Below are positions 17,538 to 25,534 of a stretch of 57,280 nucleotides of DNA, piece by piece. The stretch is from Ignavibacteriota bacterium (GTDB lineage Bacteria; Bacteroidota; Ignavibacteria; UBA10030; UBA6906). Position 1 is the first letter of the stretch; every line of letters starts with the position of its first letter. The position numbers and the translations under genes were made by a program. The notes under the pieces are model-generated. The model saw only the letters and a list, made by a program, of their open reading frames with translations, did not search any database and was not told the DNA's origin. Location: assembly GCA_003157485.1 (NCBI GenBank), contig PMJQ01000042.1, positions 17,610 to 74,889 of the forward strand. The letters run 5' to 3'.

Positions 17538-18485
17538 TCAGAGGCTTGCGTTGTCAAGCATTTCGATTGACGCCCGGTCCAGCATCACGTCCGGGGCACG
17601 CATGATATCCTCCCACTGGCGGATGCTTGTGGCGCTCACAATCGGTGCGGTGATGCCGGGCCTGGCCAGCAGCCATGCGAGCGCGACAACCGCCTGCGAG
17701 ACGTTGAGCCTCTCCCCCACGGTGTCGAGGGCCGCGAGTATGCGAAAGCCGCGCTCGTTGAGGTACTTCCGGAGTCCCGCACCGCGCGCACTTTTCGAAA
17801 GGTCATTCACCGAGCGGTACTTTCCGGTAAGGAACCCGGCCGCGAGAGGGAAGTAGGGGATCACGGCGAGGTTTTTCGACCGGCAGAGCCCTTCGAGCTC
17901 CTTTTCGTATCCCGCCCGCTCGTACAGGTTGTAGTGGGGCTGCATGCACTGATAGCGGGGATACCCCGTCCTCTCCGCCGCGACGAGCGATTCGGAGAGC
18001 CGGGCCGGGGTAAGGTTCGACGCCCCGATCGCTCTGACTTTTCCCACCTTCACAAGGAGCGCATACGCATCGAGCGTCTCTTCGACGGGAGTTCCGGGAT
18101 CGTCGCGATGCGTCTGATAGAGATCAATGTATCCGGTCTGGAGCCGGCGGAGAGAGTCCTCGACGGCGTTGAGTATGTAGGACTTCGACAGCCCTTTCTT
18201 CCCCGGGCCCATCTCGCTCCCCACCTTTGTGGCGATCACCATCTTATCCCTGTTCCCCCGCAGACGCATCCATTTTCCGATGATCGTCTCGGACTCGCCT
18301 CCGGTGTGACCCGGGACCCATGTCGAATACGAATCGGCGGTATCGATGCAGTTGAACCCTGAAGCAACGAAGGCGTCCAGGAGCGTGAACGCCCCCGGCT
18401 CATCGACAGTCCATCCGAACACATTTCCGCCGAAAATAAGCGGCGTGATCGAGATACCTGAACTTCCCAGCGTGCATCTTTTCAT
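17538..18485 (-). CDS. Aldo/keto reductase
   Basis: The 315-residue protein is a full-length AKR barrel. The catalytic tetrad is recognisable: Asp in 'CIDTADSY', Tyr in the same motif, Lys in 'VIATKVG' and His in 'LYQTHRDD'. 'GASNLTPARL' and the C-terminal 'PIVSATSIRQWEDI' belong to the NADPH-binding side. The sequence resembles the Tas/YajO/YghZ-like group that reduces aldehydes, including glyoxal-type compounds. It is the first gene of a two-gene operon with the alcohol dehydrogenase. ATG 18485 begins directly with the family's first strand. Confidence 0.92.
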   Translation of the reverse strand: MKRCTLGSSGISITPLIFGGNVFGWTVDEPGAFTLLDAFVASGFNCIDTADSYSTWVPGHTGGESETIIGKWMRLRGNRDKMVIATKVGSEMGPGKKGLSKSYILNAVEDSLRRLQTGYIDLYQTHRDDPGTPVEETLDAYALLVKVGKVRAIGASNLTPARLSESLVAAERTGYPRYQCMQPHYNLYERAGYEKELEGLCRSKNLAVIPYFPLAAGFLTGKYRSVNDLSKSARGAGLRKYLNERGFRILAALDTVGERLNVSQAVVALAWLLARPGITAPIVSATSIRQWEDIMRAPDVMLDRASIEMLDNASL

Positions 18486-18567
18486 CGTTGTCAGTCCTTT
18501 CCGGTGGAATCAGCAGACGGCTCCCCACTTTCCTGCGCGGAGCAGAGGATGCCGCTCTTCAGATAGT

Positions 18568-18599
18568 AGAAAAAAAACGGCCGATACTCAACACGGCCG
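18568..18599 (-). terminator. Intrinsic terminator of the seven-gene operon
   Basis: On the minus strand CGGCCG, a ten-base loop and CGGCCG are followed by a run of eight or more T residues. It lies just after the ATPase stop at 18604 and closes the operon that begins near 25138. It also insulates the aldo/keto reductase operon downstream. Confidence 0.8.
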
Positions 18600-18603
18600 C
18601 CCC

Positions 18604-19593
18604 TCATTTCCGCCGCTGGGGGCGAAAGACGAAGAAACTCCGAAAGACGCGGAACGTGAGATAGAGGATGAACCCGATCGCGGAATAGTAAATGTAGTGT
18701 TCACGCTTCTCCGTCCCGGCGGAAAAAAACTTCACCGCGGTCAGCACGCCGGCACCGATCATGTAGAGAGGGCCCATATTGAAGTACGGCCCTTCCTCCA
18801 CTTCACGGAAGGCGCGGATCTCCTGCTTTCCGAGCGACTTCTGCGTGGCGGCCCTGTAGACCAGATTCTTGATATGAAAAGGATTCCCGTCCGCGGAGTT
18901 GAGGATCTCATTCCTGCACATGGCCGTGTCCTCGGCGTGGAGGGAAGAGAGGCTCATGAGGTGAGAAACAAGCTGCCGTGCGACCCCGTCCGGGAGCCGT
19001 TCCAGCTGCACCCGGTCGAACGAGGCCCAGAACCCCTTAAACGGTTCCAGGTCCTTTGTTTCGATCGCGGATCCGCATACGATAGTGATCCGGACAAGGG
19101 ACTGGAAAAACCTCATGCTCGAGAGTGATATTCTGTCGAGGTTCGCGATGAACAAGACGTATTTCTTCCCGCCCCCGGCAAGTCCCTTCAGGACCTCGGA
19201 CTCCATTGTGCGCACTCCGAGCCTCGTGAATTCCTTCTTTACAGCGCCCCAGTCCGCACGTTCACCTCCTGCCTCAAGGTGGAGGTCCCCGTTCCTGTAC
19301 AGCCCTCCCGCCAATTCTCTGAGGCACTCCCCGAGGGGAGCGGGAGAGGTCACGGTGAGAACACTGTCCCTCCCGAGTGCGGGGGCACGGGAGTGAAACT
19401 CCACCCTGTGTTTCTCGCCGGTCAGGAGGAGCCTCGCCTCGTTCATGAGAGTGGATTTTCCGATCCCGAACCTGCCCGTGATGAGTGTGTGCCTTCCTTC
19501 GCGCAGGTTATTCAGGACACGGCGCAGCTCCTCCTCTCTTCCGAAGAACGCCTGATCCTGCCGGACGTCAGTCAGGCCGGGACGCGCATCCAT
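18604..19593 (-). CDS. Membrane-anchored P-loop ATPase (AAA/ORC-like), last gene of operon
   Basis: The 329-residue protein starts 'FFGREEELRRVLNNL' near residue 16, the usual entry to ORC/Cdc6-like AAA ATPases. Walker A 'GRFGIGKST' follows at about residues 40-48, and a Walker B-like 'YVLFIANLDRIS' near 145-155 has Asn and Asp at the catalytic end. The C-terminal ~75 residues hold two hydrophobic segments ('MIGAGVLTAVKFF' and 'YYSAIGFILYLTF') and end in basic residues, so the ATPase domain should be tethered to the inner membrane. It starts three bases after the RadA-like gene. No nuclease or transposase domain is seen. I do not know a characterised homologue. Confidence 0.8.
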   Translation of the reverse strand: MDARPGLTDVRQDQAFFGREEELRRVLNNLREGRHTLITGRFGIGKSTLMNEARLLLTGEKHRVEFHSRAPALGRDSVLTVTSPAPLGECLRELAGGLYRNGDLHLEAGGERADWGAVKKEFTRLGVRTMESEVLKGLAGGGKKYVLFIANLDRISLSSMRFFQSLVRITIVCGSAIETKDLEPFKGFWASFDRVQLERLPDGVARQLVSHLMSLSSLHAEDTAMCRNEILNSADGNPFHIKNLVYRAATQKSLGKQEIRAFREVEEGPYFNMGPLYMIGAGVLTAVKFFSAGTEKREHYIYYSAIGFILYLTFRVFRSFFVFRPQRRK

Positions 19594-19596
19594 TGT

Positions 19597-20379
19597 TCAC
19601 CCCTCCTTTGGCACGGCAAACCCGTCCCCCGTCATCATGAGTGAGAGAAGACTCCCCGCCGGGCCGAACCGGTTCTTGATCACAGAGAGCGTCCTGATGT
19701 CCGGATGCTCGCCGGTCATCCCGATCGAAAGAACGCAGTCCACGGCGTGTTCCAGCGTCTTTGGACCCGCTGCCTGAAGCCCTTTCGTCACCTGCCCAAC
19801 CACAAGGAGAACCATCCCCTTCTCCTGCGCGAGCCTCCGGAGCAGGTACGTGCATTTGCGGATCTGCACGGTAGTCCCGGGAATGGAATCCGACAACTCC
19901 GTGTACACCGTCTGTATCGAATCGATGACGAGCATCCCCGGTGGGACCCGCCGCACGTGCGAGACAACGGTGTCCACGTTCGTCTCAAACAGGACGCTTA
20001 TGGCCCTGGAATGTATGTGAAGCCGGTCCGCCCTGAGCTTCAACTGCTGGATGGACTCCTCTCCGCTGACATACAGGGCCGACTGCGCGCTCGAATCCAG
20101 GAGCTGGAGAAGAAGCGTGGATTTTCCGGCACCCGGCGGACCGGTCAGGAGGACTGAACTTCCCGTGACGAATCCCCCGCCCACGAGCGCATCGACGGAC
20201 CCGATGCGTGTCTTCATCCTTGGGACAGTCGACGGCGGCACGTCGGGGAGAGGAAGAGGGAGTGAATCGACATCGCGTGATTCCCGGGCCGGTACGAGCG
20301 TCATCCACGCGCCGCACCATGGACACACAAGGGAAAATTCTCCCGCTTCATTTCTGCAGGCCCCGCAGCGGTAGACCAT
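19597..20379 (-). CDS. RadA-like RecA-fold ATPase lacking the Lon domain
   Basis: The 260-residue protein has the RadA zinc finger 'CGACRNEAGEFSLVCPWCG' at its N-terminus. Walker A 'GPPGAGKST', 'YVSGEESIQQLKLRADRL', Walker B 'MLVIDSIQT' and the RadA-specific 'KNRFG' motif follow. Normal RadA (Sms) is about 450 residues with a C-terminal LonP-like domain. Here the chain stops soon after KNRFG, so that domain is wholly absent. Together with its setting among envelope genes this suggests a specialised paralogue rather than the recombination helicase. It is separated from neighbours by six and three bases. Confidence 0.9.
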   Translation of the reverse strand: MVYRCGACRNEAGEFSLVCPWCGAWMTLVPARESRDVDSLPLPLPDVPPSTVPRMKTRIGSVDALVGGGFVTGSSVLLTGPPGAGKSTLLLQLLDSSAQSALYVSGEESIQQLKLRADRLHIHSRAISVLFETNVDTVVSHVRRVPPGMLVIDSIQTVYTELSDSIPGTTVQIRKCTYLLRRLAQEKGMVLLVVGQVTKGLQAAGPKTLEHAVDCVLSIGMTGEHPDIRTLSVIKNRFGPAGSLLSLMMTGDGFAVPKEG

Positions 20380-20385
20380 AGGCGT

Positions 20386-22035
20386 TTACGGAGAGAAGCG
20401 CATGATGATGAATATGATCTTCTCCTTCCCCCCTGACGGCTCGCGGCGGGCGTCAAGGAGGATGCCGGCGTACGGGGAGCGAAATTCAGACCTGATCGCG
20501 TGAAACCGTTCCTTCACCATCAACGCCGAATCCGCAAGCCTCAGGCGGCCGTGCTCCAGGGCAATCTTCCCCGCCAGCAGCGTTCTGGCGGCGAGGAGCT
20601 TCTCAAGCGACCGTTTCGTCCGGGCCCATTTTAACTCAGACCGAGCCCGGGAGGAGGGGGGAGCATATCCCCGTTTCACGAGCTCAACAGCGTTTGAGAA
20701 TTCCAGAGAATCCGATGCAGAAGCGAGAAGAGCATCCGCGATCTCGCGATCAAGGCCGAGCACCGATACCCGATCCTGGACATCGGCATTCGCACGCCTC
20801 ATCCCGTTTACCGCATTCTGTTCATCGAGGTTTTCAGGGACGGCGCGGACGGCGAGTATCTCCCCCGCGCGGACCGTATCCCCCTTCTGTTTTCTGAACT
20901 CGACGTATTCACCGACGCTCACCGTAAAGTCGACGAGAACACCGCCCGGGGGGGCGGCCCGCGCGTGATCCGGCGCCGGGGGCCCTTCTCTCCTGACGGT
21001 TTTGACGATCACCGTCCCTCCGGCTGCAAGCACGCCGTTCAGGTTCAGGTCGCCCAGGTCACGCTCCCGTGCGTAGTTCAACCGGATTGCCTTTCCCGAA
21101 CCGGTCACCGCGTTGAAGAATTTCGGGCGGCTCAGTATGACGGGCGTTCCGGCGGTCACGACATCGCCGAAGAAGTACGACTCACACAACGTGTCCCCTG
21201 ATTCTCCGAGAAAGCCGAGAAGCCGGCCGCTCATCTCCACTGCCCGGACGGCCGAGCGCGCCGGCTCCCCTTTCTCGCAGACGATGTTGTCCGCCACGTA
21301 TTCCGATTCAAAATCCCTCCCGACGGTGTGAAGCTTCCGGTCCGGACCCTCGAAGACGAGCGCCCGGGGATTGAGCGCGCCGACGACATGGAATCTCCCT
21401 TTCAACGGCTCGCCGCTCAACTGATCGTGCGCTTCCATCAATGCATACACGATCGCCGAGCGCGCGAATGCCTCGTAGTCCTTTACGGCGGATTCCACGG
21501 TGTGCTCCGCAACACGGATGAACCTCTCGTATCCCTGGGATGCGACATAAAGCGCGGGTATGCACGCGGCAAAAAAGAGTATGGCGAGCGCACTGTCCAG
21601 CTTTGAACCGGTCGCCACTCTGAACCTGTGCGGGGAATTCCCGTCGAAGGGGAACACGCAACGGACACCCGAAAAGGGATAGAAAAGACGAACCCCGTTC
21701 GGCGTGCACGTGTCAAGCAGCGGATGGGACGCGTACCCGACGATCACGCAGGCAAACACGTCGATCCCCGCAAGGAGGGGAACAAGCGAGAGGAGAGCAA
21801 TGCAGAACACCATGAGGAGCGAATGGGTCAGCGTCCTGTGGCCGTATCTTCTTTCTATACCACGCGTGACGGGAGGAAACACCCTTCCCACCAGGCTCGC
21901 ACCGCTGTCGATGTCGGGAATGACTGCGGCCACCGCGACCGCCAGCACATTCAGCGTAGTGAGGCCGACGCCGGCGGTTGTCAGGAGAACGAGGTAGAGG
22001 AGCCCCGCAAAGCCGATATGGGTCGATGCCTTCAT
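20386..22035 (-). CDS. YdjM-type membrane metal-hydrolase fused to HlyD-like hairpin/lipoyl domain
   Basis: The 549-residue protein has two parts. Residues 1-185 are hydrophobic and carry the DUF457/YdjM motifs: 'IPDIDSGASL', 'YGHRTLTHSLL' and 'HPLLDTCTPNGV', with the His/Asp set expected to bind metal. Residues about 345-400 read as half of a lipoyl/barrel-sandwich ('VSVGEYVEF...KGDTVRAGEIL'). Then come about 100 residues of coiled coil and a second half ('FRSPYAGILLDARRE'), the architecture of HlyD/MFP adaptors. Such a fusion is not one I know. It would place a periplasmic adaptor on a membrane hydrolase, matching the TolC-like gene two positions upstream. Confidence 0.75.
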   Translation of the reverse strand: MKASTHIGFAGLLYLVLLTTAGVGLTTLNVLAVAVAAVIPDIDSGASLVGRVFPPVTRGIERRYGHRTLTHSLLMVFCIALLSLVPLLAGIDVFACVIVGYASHPLLDTCTPNGVRLFYPFSGVRCVFPFDGNSPHRFRVATGSKLDSALAILFFAACIPALYVASQGYERFIRVAEHTVESAVKDYEAFARSAIVYALMEAHDQLSGEPLKGRFHVVGALNPRALVFEGPDRKLHTVGRDFESEYVADNIVCEKGEPARSAVRAVEMSGRLLGFLGESGDTLCESYFFGDVVTAGTPVILSRPKFFNAVTGSGKAIRLNYARERDLGDLNLNGVLAAGGTVIVKTVRREGPPAPDHARAAPPGGVLVDFTVSVGEYVEFRKQKGDTVRAGEILAVRAVPENLDEQNAVNGMRRANADVQDRVSVLGLDREIADALLASASDSLEFSNAVELVKRGYAPPSSRARSELKWARTKRSLEKLLAARTLLAGKIALEHGRLRLADSALMVKERFHAIRSEFRSPYAGILLDARREPSGGKEKIIFIIMRFSP

Positions 22036-22061
22036 TCAGATCCGTTTTCCCCCCGGGGGGA

Positions 22062-23135
22062 TCATGATTCAAGCGTCCGGTAGCAATCCTGCACTCTCGC
22101 ATCCACGCCGTGGCTGCGCAGAAGCTCATTGTGCGTCTCGTAGAGGTTCTTGATGATTTCGAGCGCGCGCTTCTTCAGAAGTTTCCGCTTGCGAGTCCAG
22201 GCGAGCTCCACGCCCAGTTCGATTACCGTGAGCACTTTTGCGAGGTTCGTCTCGACAATGAGGTCGGGCTCAAATGCGGCAGGACAGTGGAACACCCGGC
22301 AGAGAAGATCGTTCATCTTCCTGTCAAGCCGGGTTGGGTACTGAAGCTTTACGGCCTCAATGAACTCTTTCAGGACATTTCTGAAAAGGAAGACGATCTC
22401 TTCCTCTTCCCGAGGCGGGGAAGCGGGCGTGCCGACCTGAGGGGAGGGAGCGGATCCCGTGGAGGGATCTGCGGCGGAATCTTTTTCGCTCCCCTTCGCC
22501 GACAGAGGGGCATCCCCCGGAAGATCCGCGCTGTCAAGGTCCGTGTCACTCCCGGCGACCCCCCCTTGAAGGATTTCCGCCCTCTGGCGGATCGCGGAGT
22601 TCAACTCCAGGTCATACAGGATTATCCGCCCCCGTCTGAAACGGGAAGCTTCGTGAAGCAGCTCCTCCGGTGAATGAAAGCGCGCAAGGTCTATCTGCGG
22701 AAACGGCAGGCCCGAGCGGTCGACCTCGAGTATCCCGTTCCTGCAGCCGGAATCCATGAGCAGACCCGAAATTTGATTTCTCGAGAGGCGGTCGATTACC
22801 ACGTTGAGTGTTGGCTCGCAGTAGAAAGTTCTCAGAAACCGTTCATAACTCTGACGAGACACGGAGAACAAGTAGACCCTGCACCGCATGCCGCACGCCA
22901 GGAGGAGCATCTCGACGGATTTGACTCCCAGAATCGCCCGAAGGTCGTGATGGATGCAGACATACTCGGCTACGTGATTTCCGCGGACAAAGAGGATGTC
23001 GAAAACTTCCGGGAAGTCATCGTACGTGATGACGATATAGGCGAACTTCTCCTCTCCCTGCGTCGCCGGGAGGAGGAGCGGGTTGACGACACCCGCATCA
23101 ACCCCGCAGATGATCTCGAGCGCCCCGGCAATCAT
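22062..23135 (-). CDS. Hypothetical operon protein with disordered linker
   Basis: The 357-residue protein overlaps the TolC-like gene by ATGA, indicating coupled translation. Residues 1-200 look like a soluble alpha/beta domain with repeated hydrophobic strands ('EKFAYIVITYDDF', 'RCRVYLFSVSRQSYERFL'). Residues about 205-250 are rich in Ser, Asp, Pro and Gly and probably disordered. The last ~100 residues are helical and basic ('RKRKLLKKRALEIIKNLYE'). There is no signal peptide or membrane helix, so it should be cytoplasmic. I recognise no family; it may be an adaptor between the ATPases and the membrane parts. Confidence 0.8.
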   Translation of the reverse strand: MIAGALEIICGVDAGVVNPLLLPATQGEEKFAYIVITYDDFPEVFDILFVRGNHVAEYVCIHHDLRAILGVKSVEMLLLACGMRCRVYLFSVSRQSYERFLRTFYCEPTLNVVIDRLSRNQISGLLMDSGCRNGILEVDRSGLPFPQIDLARFHSPEELLHEASRFRRGRIILYDLELNSAIRQRAEILQGGVAGSDTDLDSADLPGDAPLSAKGSEKDSAADPSTGSAPSPQVGTPASPPREEEEIVFLFRNVLKEFIEAVKLQYPTRLDRKMNDLLCRVFHCPAAFEPDLIVETNLAKVLTVIELGVELAWTRKRKLLKKRALEIIKNLYETHNELLRSHGVDARVQDCYRTLES

Positions 23136-23815
23136 TGCCCCGCCGTTGCTGCAAGCGCCCGATCAATATCTCTGATCCGGGACGAGAGCCCGGCCATGGA
23201 GCGCTTCAGGCGGATCAGATCGATCTTCGCTCCCGACAGCACGTGGAAATCAACGCGCCCCTGCGTAAAGAGAAGCTCCTGGAATGCGGCCAGGGAAGTG
23301 CGCACGGCGAGCTCTTCCCTGAGGGCGGCAAGCTCTCCGGCGACATCATCCTTCTTTCGCAGGAGCGCGAGCCGGGCCAGAGACTGCTTCCGGGAAAGAA
23401 TGAGGAAACGGGTCTCCGCCTCCGCGCGCTGGATCTGCGCCCGTGCGCAGGCCGATCCGTCGAAAAGGTCGGAGAGCGAAAGCGCGACAGTGAGCCGGTA
23501 CGAGTCCTTCGGGAGAACAAGAGATCCGGTTCCGTCCGTGAACACGAGATCCCTCATGCCTATCCCCCCGTTCACGGAGACGCGGGGAACGAGCCTGTGC
23601 CAGAAGTTCGAGGCTTGAATGGCCTCGTCCGCCTTTGCGATCTCAATCAATGCCAGGGATCTGTAGAGCGAGTCGAGTCCCAGCGGCGGGATCTCCGGGG
23701 CGAGGTTTTCCGCACTCTCGATCAGGGGCTGTTCCGGCGGCCCGGCAGGTTCCGGCTGGCCCCCCGCGCGAGGGGCGAGGAGAACGAGCATTGCGATGAG
23801 GATAATCATGTGCAT
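23132..23815 (-). CDS. Half-length TolC-like outer membrane efflux protein
   Basis: I chose ATG 23815 (MHMIILIAML) with a purine-rich GGAGGGGGGAGA just before it, giving 227 residues; the track start runs back over the upstream gene. A signal peptide ends near 'APRAGGQ'. The mature part has 'LDSLYRSLALIEIAKADEAIQASNFWHRLVPRV', the helix and strand entry typical of TolC-type proteins. Long charged helices follow ('AQIQRAEAETRFLILSRKQSLARLALL'). Full TolC-family proteins have two such repeats in about 420 residues; only one is present here. It could assemble as a hexamer of halves or be a periplasmic docking partner. Confidence 0.75.
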   Translation of the reverse strand: MHMIILIAMLVLLAPRAGGQPEPAGPPEQPLIESAENLAPEIPPLGLDSLYRSLALIEIAKADEAIQASNFWHRLVPRVSVNGGIGMRDLVFTDGTGSLVLPKDSYRLTVALSLSDLFDGSACARAQIQRAEAETRFLILSRKQSLARLALLRKKDDVAGELAALREELAVRTSLAAFQELLFTQGRVDFHVLSGAKIDLIRLKRSMAGLSSRIRDIDRALAATAGQ

Positions 23816-23861
23816 TCTGTCTCCCCCCTCCCCCCCACCGAGGGGGGAGACTCCCCCGGGT

Positions 23862-24674
23862 TCAATGTCCTGAAACCGTTTCACGCGACACCGATCCGTC
23901 TGCGTTGCCAAGCGACGTCACGATTTTCCAGCTTCCGTCGGGGAGATCCGTCCGCGTACAGAGAGCGCCCGAGGGGAGAGCGGAATTCGTCGTCCTTCGT
24001 ATGAGCGATTGGTTTTCGTCCGTCACCTCCGTCACCACGCCGCCGGCACCTGCATACCGGGATGTTATCCTTACAGTCCCGGCCACCTGATTTTCGACGC
24101 GCGTAACGACGGGGAGGCGGAACGTGTACGACTCCGTAATCCCGTTCCTTATCACATGCGTCACGATCGTATCGCGCGACGCGGGGCATATCTCCGTCAC
24201 TGTCGTCTGAGCCGGCTTACCGGCGCGGAACCCCTCGTAGGTGTCGAACTTCGCCACCTCGCTGACGATCCGCCCCGGAGTCCCGTAGGATCGTCTGACG
24301 GTGATCAGGAGAAGCCCTTTGGGATGGGTATGGCGCTCCGTTACGACCACTCCCAGTCCCCCGGATGTGACAGTGCCGTACACGAACACCGAATCTGCTG
24401 CGGTGTTCCCCGTTCCGGCGGGGACGGTTTCCGGCGCCGGCTGCGATCCGGGATATCCGGTCCACTCGGCGATAGACGTCATCGCGTCGATCGCATCGCA
24501 CAGAAGCTGTTCGCCCGTTTCAGGTGTTTCCGTCCCCTGTGCCGCCGGAGGTTCCGTCAGATGCAGGGAATCCCGACGGCACCCCGAGAGAAGGATAAGG
24601 AGCGCGGTCCCCGCCGCGAATATCCGTTTCAGCAGGCGAGCCAGGATCATCGAATTGATATTCGTTGTGTGCAT
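23862..24674 (-). CDS. Lipoprotein of unknown function, second gene of operon
   Basis: I chose ATG 24674 (MHTTNINSMILARL) because CAGGAGGGACA precedes it; the product has 270 residues. The signal ends at 'LLILLSGC', a clear lipobox. The mature chain is Thr/Val-rich and beta-like, with repeated strand-turn patterns such as 'VVVTERHTHPKGLLLITVRRSYG' and 'TRVENQVAGTVRITSRY'. Its C-terminal third resembles short YD/RHS-type hairpins ('LPDGSWKIVTSLGNADGSV'), but too weakly for a family call. It should face the periplasm or the cell surface. It lies 29 bases after the first operon gene and 46 before the TolC-like gene. Confidence 0.75.
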   Translation of the reverse strand: MHTTNINSMILARLLKRIFAAGTALLILLSGCRRDSLHLTEPPAAQGTETPETGEQLLCDAIDAMTSIAEWTGYPGSQPAPETVPAGTGNTAADSVFVYGTVTSGGLGVVVTERHTHPKGLLLITVRRSYGTPGRIVSEVAKFDTYEGFRAGKPAQTTVTEICPASRDTIVTHVIRNGITESYTFRLPVVTRVENQVAGTVRITSRYAGAGGVVTEVTDENQSLIRRTTNSALPSGALCTRTDLPDGSWKIVTSLGNADGSVSRETVSGH

Positions 24675-24703
24675 TGTCCCTCCTGTTTGGAAAGATGTCA
24701 TTG

Positions 24704-25105
24704 TTAAAAGTGAAAGACTCGCACGGCCGCCTCGAACGAGCGGCCGCCGACGCGGATGATCCCGATGTAGTCGCCGGGCGGGGCAAACAGCCCGGCCGAG
24801 GTATCGCCGAGCCACGTGTGCGAATGAAGTCCTTTCGATTCAAACAGCTCCGTGAAAAGGGTGACGACAGGCTGGTCCGCTCCCTGCACGGGGCGGCGAA
24901 CGATCGAGAGCGTGACGCGGGCGGATTGGTTCAGCGTGTAGAGTATTTCGGTGTTACGCCTGAAGGAATCGAATGCCGCCGGGGAGAATCTCAGACTGGC
25001 AACGATGTCTTCGCTCTCCACGGACGTCGGCAGCCTGCAGCCGGAGAGAAGAAGGGCGGAAAGGAGAACGAAGGCCGGGTGGCCCGGCACCGGAAGGATT
25101 GTCAT
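24704..25105 (-). CDS. Lipoprotein with FlgD-type Ig-like domain, first gene of operon
   Basis: The 133-residue reading from ATG 25105 begins 'MTILPVPGHPAF' with GGGGGT seven bases upstream; ATG 25111 and TTG 25120 are alternatives. The lipobox is 'LLLSGC'. The mature domain has 'YTLNQSARVTLSIV' and 'GLFAPPGDYIGIIRVGGRSF', the pattern of the FlgD/T9SS-type Ig fold in which hydrophobic strands bracket a Gly-Asp-Tyr turn. It is probably a small surface or periplasmic adhesion/assembly domain. The ECF-type promoter at 25145-25176 lies 40-70 bases upstream and in the right orientation. Confidence 0.75.
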   Translation of the reverse strand: MTILPVPGHPAFVLLSALLLSGCRLPTSVESEDIVASLRFSPAAFDSFRRNTEILYTLNQSARVTLSIVRRPVQGADQPVVTLFTELFESKGLHSHTWLGDTSAGLFAPPGDYIGIIRVGGRSFEAAVRVFHF

Positions 25106-25144
25106 GGCCATCACCCCCAAGTGGCATACGTGTGCGTTTCATAA

Positions 25145-25176
25145 TATTAGACGCACGGAGGGGCGGGTTTCTTACA
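25145..25176 (-). promoter_or_regulatory. ECF-type promoter of the seven-gene operon
   Basis: On the minus strand TGTAAGAAA (25176-25168) is followed by 15 bases and GTCTAATA (25152-25145). This equals the two mirror-image promoters at the ECF sigma locus (TGTAAGAAA-N15-GTCTAACA) at 16 of 17 positions with identical spacing. The predicted start is near 25138, about 30 bases ahead of the first lipoprotein ATG. Confidence 0.7.
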
Positions 25177-25205
25177 GGGGGACGCGGGGGGCAGAGAGGC
25201 AGCAA

Positions 25206-25230
25206 TAAACAGTACTAAACAGTAATAAAC
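25206..25230. repeat. Ten-base phased direct repeats TAAACAGTAM
   Basis: TAAACAGTAC, TAAACAGTAA and a partial TAAAC follow one another with a 10-base period, matching one DNA turn. They directly precede the TTGACA of the plus-strand promoter at 25231. Such phasing suits cooperative binding of a regulator, or short iterons. The A/T content is unlike the surrounding genes. Confidence 0.6.
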
Positions 25231-25259
25231 TTGACAAAAGACGGACGAAATGCTACATT
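25231..25259 (+). promoter_or_regulatory. Sigma70-type promoter for the 25300-25762 genes
   Basis: TTGACA (25231-25236), 17 bases, then TACATT (25254-25259). The -35 is perfect and the spacing ideal. Transcription would begin near 25267, ahead of the ATG at 25300. The phased repeats abut it directly upstream. Confidence 0.55.
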
Positions 25260-25299
25260 GACCCGGGCACCAGCATACTCAACCACCCACGGGCATACA

Positions 25300-25533
25300 A
25301 TGAAACAGCACGGCTTCGCATTCGTTGGGATCCAGCTTGCGTGGAACCTGCGCCCGTTTCTCGCACGTCGCGATGAACCGTACGCGCTTTTCAGGAACTA
25401 CGAGGGGAACTTCTACACCGCGGTCGTGTATTCCGTCCAGCAGCTCCTGGGCACAACGGAACGAAACGGCGAGGCGGTCCCTCCCGCCGCACGGCACCGG
25501 GCAGACATTGACACTACGGGGTGGCTCAAGTAA
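25300..25533 (+). CDS. Hypothetical protein (77 aa) upstream of HTH gene
   Basis: The reading from ATG 25300 (MKQHGFAFVGIQLAWNL) gives 77 residues. Third codon positions are strongly G/C, as in surrounding genes, and a good promoter lies just upstream. Its TAA ends one base before the ATG of the HTH gene, which fits a two-gene operon. The ribosome site is weak. I recognise no family, and an antisense reading (25279-25497) cannot be excluded. Confidence 0.45.
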   Translation: MKQHGFAFVGIQLAWNLRPFLARRDEPYALFRNYEGNFYTAVVYSVQQLLGTTERNGEAVPPAARHRADIDTTGWLK

Positions 25534-25534
25534 G

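Noticed and set aside
16483-17856. 457-residue plus-strand ORF across adh and the aldo/keto reductase
   Set aside because: It spans two real genes on the other strand and shows no recognisable motif.
25279-25497. 72-residue minus-strand ORF opposite the 77-residue gene
   Set aside because: The plus-strand reading has a well-placed promoter and abuts the HTH gene; the minus reading has no promoter or ribosome site I can see. Not fully excluded.
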